64,000 nucleotides of DNA, taken from CALDTK01 sp965215115. Lineage in GTDB: Bacteria; Bacteroidota; Bacteroidia; Chitinophagales; Saprospiraceae. The position numbers were made by a program, and so were the translations under genes. Shown here piece after piece: positions 59,317 through 64,000 of this stretch. Under the pieces are notes generated by a model. The model searched no databases, had not been told where the DNA came from, and worked only from the letters and a program-made list of their open reading frames with translations. The DNA is taken from positions 4,526,001 to 4,590,000 of the forward strand of contig OZ244050.1 of the NCBI GenBank assembly GCA_965215115.1, written 5' to 3'. Position 1 is the stretch's first letter. Each line of letters starts with the position of its first letter.

Positions 59317-60720
59317 CTACACCACCGGTACCACCTGCACATCCTTATCCCGCAAGTACCGCCGGATGATCCTCGCCGTTTCCGGGTTGCCGACCGCCGG
59401 CTCGATCACCTCCCTGAGCTTCTTCTGGCAGGGCTTGCTCACCTTTCGCTTCGGCATCGGGCGGTAGCCGAAGCCCCGGAAGCGGCCGTTCTCGACCAGG
59501 ACTACGGCCTGTTCCTGCGGGTGGCGCCCGTCGTCCAGGATGAAGAAGTCCTCCCCGAAGATGGTCCGGATGCGCTCGCAGGCCTGCATGACGCGGGCGT
59601 TGTACTCCCCGACGGTCTCCTTGCCGCAGCATACCCCGAGGCAACTCTTGAGGTGGAAGTGAAAACAGGGCTGCCCGTGCTTGCCCTTTTCGAGGTTGAC
59701 GTACTTGCCGCACAGCCCGAACTCGCGTTGCGCGTACTGGAGGGCGCCCTGGGCCCGGCCCTGCTTGCCGTACTCGGCGATGACGTCGAGGCACAGCATC
59801 TCCTCGGCGTTCGGGCGGCAGAGGCGCAGGTGGCAGATGCCCTCCTCGTCGCGCTCGAGGTGGAGCACGAAGGGGAAGAAGCGCCGCGTCTGCGCCCGGT
59901 TGATGCTCGGCTGCAGGCGCTTGATCTCGCGACTTTCGTGCAGCAGCGCCACCAGCTCGGACCCCGTCAGCTCGCAGCGGATCGAGTGGACTTGCTGGTG
60001 GAGCCGATTGCTCTTCTGGTCTTTTTGCGCGAAGTGCTCCAGGACGCGGCGGCGGATGTTCTGCGATTTCCCGACGTACACCACGTGCCCGGCGCGATTG
60101 AGGAAGTAGTACACCCCGCACTCGGCCGGCAGGCCGTGGATCTTCTTCATGCTGAGCCCGCCCGGCAGGAGGCTCTCGCGCATGGCGGTCTGCAACACGG
60201 CCTTCGCGTCGTCGCGGCCCTCGCGGTGGGAGAGGGCTTTCGCCAAAACCTGCGCCGTGGCCTCCGCGTCGTCCATGGCGCGGTGCGCACGCGCGAGCGG
60301 TATCCCGAGCCGGTCGCACAGCTTCCCGAGCGAGTAGCTCCCGGTGGCGGGCCAGCACTTGCGCGCGAGTTGCAGCGTGCAGAGTTGCTTGCGCGAGTAG
60401 GTAAACCCGAGGCGGCTAAACTCCTCCCGCAGGAAGGTGTAGTCGAAGCGGACGTTGTGCCCGACGAATACCCGGTCCTCGGTAAACTCGACGATTTGCT
60501 TCGCAACTTCGTAGAAGCGCGGCGCCCCCTCCAACATCTCGTCCGTGATGCCGGTGAGCTCCGTGATGGCGGTGTTGAGCGTCGTCTCCGGGTGGATCAG
60601 CGAGCACCACCGGTCCACCTCGCGCTCGCCGTCGTGCAGGATGATCGCGATCTCGGTGATCTTGTCGCGGTGGGGCCGGACCCCGGTCGTCTCGAGGTCG
60701 ACGATGGCGAATTTTTTCAT
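59317..60720 (-). CDS. DnaQ-like exonuclease fused to a UvrC-type GIY-YIG nuclease
   Basis: A 467-residue two-nuclease protein. Residues about 1-170 are a DEDDh exonuclease: FAIVDLETTGVRPHRDKITEIAI (DxE), VFVGHNVRFDYTFL and AHRAMDDAEATAQVL (HxxxxxD). Residues about 195-290 are a GIY-YIG domain, CGVYYFLNRAGHVVYVGKSQNIRRRVLEHF, as in UvrC/Cho, followed by a cysteine-rich stretch (HFHLKSCLGVCCGKET). Similar fusions exist in other bacteria and resemble a DNA-polymerase epsilon subunit joined to Cho; a role in excision repair is inference. A hairpin-word copy encodes VLAKA. Confidence 0.9.
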   Translation of the reverse strand: MKKFAIVDLETTGVRPHRDKITEIAIILHDGEREVDRWCSLIHPETTLNTAITELTGITDEMLEGAPRFYEVAKQIVEFTEDRVFVGHNVRFDYTFLREEFSRLGFTYSRKQLCTLQLARKCWPATGSYSLGKLCDRLGIPLARAHRAMDDAEATAQVLAKALSHREGRDDAKAVLQTAMRESLLPGGLSMKKIHGLPAECGVYYFLNRAGHVVYVGKSQNIRRRVLEHFAQKDQKSNRLHQQVHSIRCELTGSELVALLHESREIKRLQPSINRAQTRRFFPFVLHLERDEEGICHLRLCRPNAEEMLCLDVIAEYGKQGRAQGALQYAQREFGLCGKYVNLEKGKHGQPCFHFHLKSCLGVCCGKETVGEYNARVMQACERIRTIFGEDFFILDDGRHPQEQAVVLVENGRFRGFGYRPMPKRKVSKPCQKKLREVIEPAVGNPETARIIRRYLRDKDVQVVPVV

Positions 60721-60800
60721 AGGGCTGCACGGCGCGGGCGTCGGATTCGCCCGGAGTGGTCGCCGGTGTGTTGCTTCGCGGCTCACTAGTTTTCCACGGC

Positions 60801-62064
60801 GTGAACTTAAAAGGATTTGTGGTTTTGGCGGCAGCCCTTGCCTGTGCTTGTGGCAATGCCCAGACCAAGGCCGATCGAAATACACCATCGCAGGGAGAGC
60901 GCACCGAGGCCGCGACCGACACCGGCCAGCAGCCCGACGAGGCACCGTCGCCGAGGCTCACCGTGGAGGAGTCCCAGGTCGGCGCCGCGCAGTGGTCCGA
61001 GGTCCTGGCCGCGATCGGGACCGGTCGCGCGGCCGGGGTCTTCAACCATACCTCCACCTCAGAGGGGCAGCACCTGGCCGATCGCCTCCTCGCCAGTGGC
61101 GTCCGACTCGTCAAGGTCTTCGCCCCCGAACACGGGTTCCGCGGGCTGGCCAGCGACGGGGAGAAAGTCAGCAACCAGGTCGACGCGAAGACCGGTCTGC
61201 CGATCATCTCCCTCTACGGCAAGACCAAGAAGCCGACCGCGGATATGCTCGCGGATGTCGACGTACTCATCTTCGACATCCAGGACGTGGGCCTCCGCTT
61301 CTTCACCTACGTCTCGACGATGCACTACGTCATGGACGCCGCGGCCGCGTACGGGAAGCGCGTCGTCGTCCTCGACCGCCCGAACCCGAACGGCGCCCTC
61401 GTCGACGGTCCGGTCCTGGACACGGCCTACCGCAGCTTCATCGGCATGCACGAGGTCCCGGTGGCGCACGGGCTCACCGTCGGCGAACTGGCGCGAATGA
61501 TCAACGGCGAGGGCTGGCTCACCGACGGCCGGCAGGTCGAGCTCACGGTGGTGCCGGTGGCGGACTACAGCGTCGGCCAGGTCTACGAGCTTCCGCTAAA
61601 ACCTTCCCCGAACCTGCCCACGCAAAACAGCATCTACCGCTACCCCACCCTGTGCTTTTTCGAGGGCACCGTAGCGAGCGTGGGGCGTGGGACGGACTTT
61701 CCGTTCGAGGTCGTCGGACACCCGAAGTACACGCCGCGGGACTTTAGTTTCACGGAGGCACGGTCCCGGGGCGCTCTACGCGCCGCTGAAGGGGGAGAAG
61801 TGCTACGGGGTCGACTTGCGTCAGGCAGGGGCCGGTCCGCCGAGACAAATCGATTGGGCCCTCCTGCGGAAAGTGGCCGCCCGCACGGACGCGACGCCCT
61901 TCATCGACCGCCCCGAGCACTTCGACGCGCTGGCGGGCAGTGATCGGGCACGGAGGTGGTTTTCGAGCGGGGAGAGTGCGGAAAGTTTTCGGGAGAGCTA
62001 CCGCGCGGAGATAGAGAGGTATCTAGAGCGGCGGTCGCCGTATTTGCTGTACGAGCGGCTTTGA
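60801..62064 (+). pseudogene. Frameshifted exo-N-acetylmuramidase NamZ (DUF1343)
   Basis: From GTG 60801 the frame encodes a lipoprotein signal (VVLAAALACACGN) and a DUF1343/NamZ domain: AAGVFNHTSTS, KVFAPEHGFRG, GLPIISLYGKTKKP, IFDIQDVGLRFFTYVSTM, VLDRPNPNG, SSYRYPT-like IYRYPTLCFFEGT, SVGRGTDFPFEVVG. After FSFTEAR (about 61760) the reading switches frame: GPGALYAPLKGEKCYGVDLRQ continues to the true end at 62064. One missing base near 61760-61766 explains it. It is otherwise intact, so a sequence error or very recent mutation is as likely as decay. NamZ enzymes work in peptidoglycan recycling. Confidence 0.8.
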
Positions 62065-62142
62065 CTTAGAATGGGGGGGGTTAGCAGAGCGGCTTTAGAC
62101 TGTTACTGTAGGTAACACTGTCTCGTCGGGCGGGCGTGACGG

Positions 62143-62539
62143 GCCGTGTTTGCCTGCTTAGAGATGGGGCCCCTTCCCCAGGACTTTCCCGCCACTCGTA
62201 ATGTAACCCCCCCGGCCCCCCTTATTCATCCGCGCTGCCAGACCTTCGCTTCGCTCGATCCGGCAGCCCGGCTGAACAAGGGGGGAGGCGACCGTGGGGC
62301 TCGCTTCGCTCGGGGGGCCTGCGGCACTCAGCTCGACGGTGCACGTGGGCGTTCGCCTCCCCCCTTGTTTTGGTTTCGGCCGCGGGGCCGCGAAGCGGTT
62401 CTGCGGCGGAAACCAAAATAAGGGGGGCCGGGGGGGTTACCCGCGAGTGAAGGGCAAAACCTCAGCCGTCAGAGAGGATCATAAAAGCGATGAGAAAGTC
62501 CTAGGGCCCCTCCCCCTTCTCTAAGCAGGCAAACACGGC
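62143..62539. mobile_element. MITE-like element with 22-bp terminal and nested inverted repeats
   Basis: The ends, 62143-62164 and 62518-62539, are perfect 22-base inverted repeats. Inside are further perfect pairs: 24 bases at 62203-62226 and 62417-62440, and 16 bases at 62275-62290 and 62354-62369. The 397-base unit could fold into one long hairpin. It has no gene, and no clear target duplication is seen at its edges. The end sequence GCCGTGTTTGCCTG is shared with repeats at 40449, 55492 and 55626. Confidence 0.75.
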
Positions 62540-62552
62540 TCGCGCACCGGCC

Positions 62553-63536
62553 CTACTTTCCTGCCCTGAGCACGTCCGCCACGTACGCCCACGTGCGGGC
62601 CTCGGCGTAGGTGTGCGCCTCGCCGGCGAGCGCGAAGCCGACGTGGCCACCTTCGGCGGGGTGCTCTAGGGTCACGGCGTCATTCGTTTTGGCGAAAGCC
62701 GTCTCGTAGCAGCGGCCACCGAGCATCGGGTCGTTGAGCGCCTGCACGATGAGGGTCGGGACCTCGAAGCGGTCGAGGTGCCGGATCGGGCTCACGTCGT
62801 AGTAGAAGTCCTCCGGGACCGAGCCCTCGGGGTAGTCGTGCAGCGGCAGCGAGAAGGTGCGGTCGAAGGCGTCCCAGTCGTGGACGCGCGCGAGGACGTC
62901 GAGGCCGGCGATCTCGTGGCGGCTGGACTTCTGTTCCAACTTCGTCGCGAGGGCCTTCCAGAAGCGGCGGGAGTACACCCGGCCGAGGGGTGTCTCGAGG
63001 GCCGCGATGGCGTCGCCGAGGTAGAGCGGCGAACTGTAAGCCACGACGGCGTCGAGGTGGTGCTTCGCCTCGGCGGGCATGCGGCAGGCGTAGTTGAGGC
63101 CGATGTTGCCGCCCATGCTAAAGCCCACGTAGGCCATCGGACCGCCGTGACGCTGGCGCAGGCGCTCGACCACGGCGTGGAGGTCGGGGTAGTCCCCGTG
63201 GTGGTACATCCGCCGCAGGCGATTGAGTTGCCCCGAACAGGAGCGGAAGTTGATCGCGCAGATGCGCCAGCCGCGATCGGCAAAGTAGCGGGCCATCCCG
63301 CGGACGTACGCCCGGTCGGCGCTGCCCTCGAGGCCGTGTCCGATGACCAGCACGCCCCCGGTGTTGTCGGGGAAGGAAAAGTCGAGGTCGAGGAAGTCAC
63401 CGTCCGGCAGCTCCAGTCGTTCGCGCCGGAAGGCGACCGGCGCGACACGGCGCATGACGTTCGGCCAGACCGTCTGCAGGTGGCCCCCGACCTGCCAGGC
63501 CGGCGGACCGGGATATTGACTTTCGACGAAGGGCAT
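62553..63536 (-). CDS. YheT-family alpha/beta hydrolase
   Basis: A 327-residue hydrolase of the YheT/ABHD1-3 group: WQVGGHLQTVWPNV at the start, VLVIGHGLEGSADRAYVRGMARYFA, INFRSCSGQLNR, the nucleophile elbow AYVGFSMGGNIGLNYA (GFSMGG), TLIVQALNDPMLG (Asp) and a C-terminal PAEGGHVGFAL (His). An esterase or lipase role is probable; substrate unknown. The start at 63536 shares one base with the asparaginase stop (TGATG), so the two are translationally coupled. Confidence 0.88.
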   Translation of the reverse strand: MPFVESQYPGPPAWQVGGHLQTVWPNVMRRVAPVAFRRERLELPDGDFLDLDFSFPDNTGGVLVIGHGLEGSADRAYVRGMARYFADRGWRICAINFRSCSGQLNRLRRMYHHGDYPDLHAVVERLRQRHGGPMAYVGFSMGGNIGLNYACRMPAEAKHHLDAVVAYSSPLYLGDAIAALETPLGRVYSRRFWKALATKLEQKSSRHEIAGLDVLARVHDWDAFDRTFSLPLHDYPEGSVPEDFYYDVSPIRHLDRFEVPTLIVQALNDPMLGGRCYETAFAKTNDAVTLEHPAEGGHVGFALAGEAHTYAEARTWAYVADVLRAGK

Positions 63537-64000
63537 CAGGACTCGGTCTGTGGCTCGAGCGCCTCGAAGAAGCCCGTCTTGCGGTTCTTGCGCACGCCGT
63601 CCCACCGGAAGTAGCGGCCGTTCATGACGACGTATACGCCTGTCGGCAAAACCTGCACGAAGCTGAGCGCCGAGCCGAGGTTGAAGAATCCATCCGAGGA
63701 GCTCCCGAAGGCGTACGGGATCATGGCGCCGGTGAGGACGATGGTCTTGCCCTCCGGCAAACGCGACGCGAGGTAGGTCGCGGTCTCGACCATGGTGTCG
63801 CTGCCGTGCGTGACGACGATGTGGGGGCTGTTGGAGCGTTTGATGTTGTGGGCGATGATCTGGCGGTCGGCCTCCGTCATCTCGAGGCTGTCGATCATCA
63901 TCAGCGTGCGGACGTGGTAGGCGGCGGTGCAGCGGCCGCGGTCCAGCATCTCGTTGACGTGGGTCTCGTCGAAGACGAGCGTGCCGTTGATGTAGTCGTA
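63536..64000 (-). CDS. Asparaginase-like protein (5' end beyond the window)
   Basis: The visible 154 residues of the C-terminal part match type-I L-asparaginase: TLMMIDSLEMTEADR, HIVVTHGSDTMVETATYLA (the second catalytic signature, Thr/Ser-Asp), KTIVLTGAMIPYAFGSSSDGFFNLGSALSFVQ, YVVMNGRYFRWDGVRKNRKTGFFE. The first-threonine TGGTI motif lies outside the window. The short C terminus right after the signature fits the roughly 160-residue asparaginase-like proteins of Bacteroidota rather than the 330-residue enzyme. Confidence 0.82.
   Translation of the reverse strand, partial: YDYINGTLVFDETHVNEMLDRGRCTAAYHVRTLMMIDSLEMTEADRQIIAHNIKRSNSPHIVVTHGSDTMVETATYLASRLPEGKTIVLTGAMIPYAFGSSSDGFFNLGSALSFVQVLPTGVYVVMNGRYFRWDGVRKNRKTGFFEALEPQTES

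Larger units (their letters stand above)
1411..62700. repeat. Iterated GTTTT + GNRA mini-hairpin word (38 copies, full list)
   Basis: Each copy is 15 bases: G, TTTT, a 3-base arm, a GNAA tetraloop and the complementary arm. First bases, plus orientation: 1411, 7819, 8338, 13297, 14556, 15124, 19072, 21201, 27767, 28285, 30425, 31842, 35220, 36587, 37114, 42025, 53570, 54212, 54889, 62686. Minus orientation (leftmost base): 2229, 5896, 5998, 10215, 12335, 18926, 20669, 27658, 29418, 33643, 35989, 37532, 40653, 47200, 54042, 55055, 60235, 61588. Stem/loop classes: GGC-GAAA-GCC 17; GCC-GAAA-GGC 8; GAC-GAAA-GTC 4; GCAA loops 4 (5896, 8338, 21201, 35220); GGAA loops 3 (19072, 31842, 61588, the last with an AGC/GCT stem); GTAA 1 (15124); one G-T wobble stem (5998). 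Weaker relatives lie at 12477, 14472, 20605, 23506, 30866, 41501, 43919, 45031, 58642, 60832 and 63638. Coding copies read VLAKA, FGES, FWRKP, AFAKT, FRQN or LSPK depending on frame; the word has no stop codon in any of the six frames. Confidence 0.95.

Noticed and set aside
1411..62700. Reading the recurrent peptides AFAKT, VLAKA, FRQN, FGES and LSPK as a shared protein motif
   Set aside because: They are translations of the same DNA word in different frames and strands, in unrelated proteins; the conservation is at DNA level.
1411..62700. Iterated word as a Chi-like recombination signal
   Set aside because: Chi sites are strongly strand-biased; here the orientations are nearly balanced (20 to 18) and the stem covaries, which Chi does not require. 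It cannot be excluded without the whole replichore.

Overview
This window is GC-rich DNA, densely coded on both strands, from what looks like a member of the Bacteroidota. The support is a T9SS-type C-terminal domain on a secreted M43 protease, families typical of the phylum (DUF4403, DUF4919, a UbiD-family menaquinone decarboxylase, a helix-hairpin-helix outer-membrane protein, curlin-like repeats), the absence of obvious Shine-Dalgarno sites, and Bacteroidota-type -7 boxes (TAnnTTTG and relatives) often lying only 5-10 bases before the start codon. A Saprospiria-like, high-GC lineage would fit, but that placement is inference.

Layout. 1-8.4 kb: housekeeping genes (miaB, an ABC ATPase, a deoxynucleoside kinase, a YggS-type PLP protein, a GNAT, a UbiD decarboxylase, a receiver protein, a Cof-type phosphatase). 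8.4-15.4 kb: a 'planctomycete-type' cluster (beta-propeller, DUF2231/cytochrome, DUF1501, DUF1549-DUF1553). 15.7-17.8 kb: an AT-richer, apparently acquired patch with an outer-membrane barrel and a frameshifted lipoprotein. 18.1-40.2 kb: mostly core genes (glutathionylspermidine-synthase-like ATP-grasp enzyme, CCA-adding enzyme, dus, nhaD, ribH, cysteine desulfurase, glmM, murB, MsbA-like ABC exporter). 40.7-46.5 kb: tRNA-Arg(CCG), a histidine-kinase-like protein, carbonic anhydrase, a Dna2-like nuclease-helicase. 46.5-51.6 kb: an island of gene debris and polymorphic-toxin tips (toxin-antitoxin remnant, decayed CHC2 primase/tyrosine recombinase element, two Rhs tip cassettes each followed by a lipoprotein that may be its immunity protein, hairpin-rich spacer). 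51.6-64 kb: M23 peptidase, sirtuin, nnrD, glutamine synthetase, a DnaQ/GIY-YIG nuclease, a frameshifted NamZ, a YheT-like hydrolase and an asparaginase, interrupted by related inverted-repeat elements at 55.4-55.7 and 62.1-62.5 kb.

The most striking feature is not a gene. A 15-base word, GTTTT followed by a 3-bp stem closed by a GNRA-type tetraloop (commonest form GTTTTGGCGAAAGCC), occurs 38 times in the 64 kb in both orientations, mostly inside coding sequence and in all reading frames. The stem bases change in pairs (GGC/GCC, GCC/GGC, GAC/GTC, AGC/GCT) and the loop varies only as GAAA, GCAA, GGAA or GTAA. This compensatory pattern implies selection on, or propagation of, a DNA or RNA mini-hairpin rather than a protein motif. 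The word is missing from the acquired-looking patches at 15.1-18.9 and 47.2-53.6 kb.
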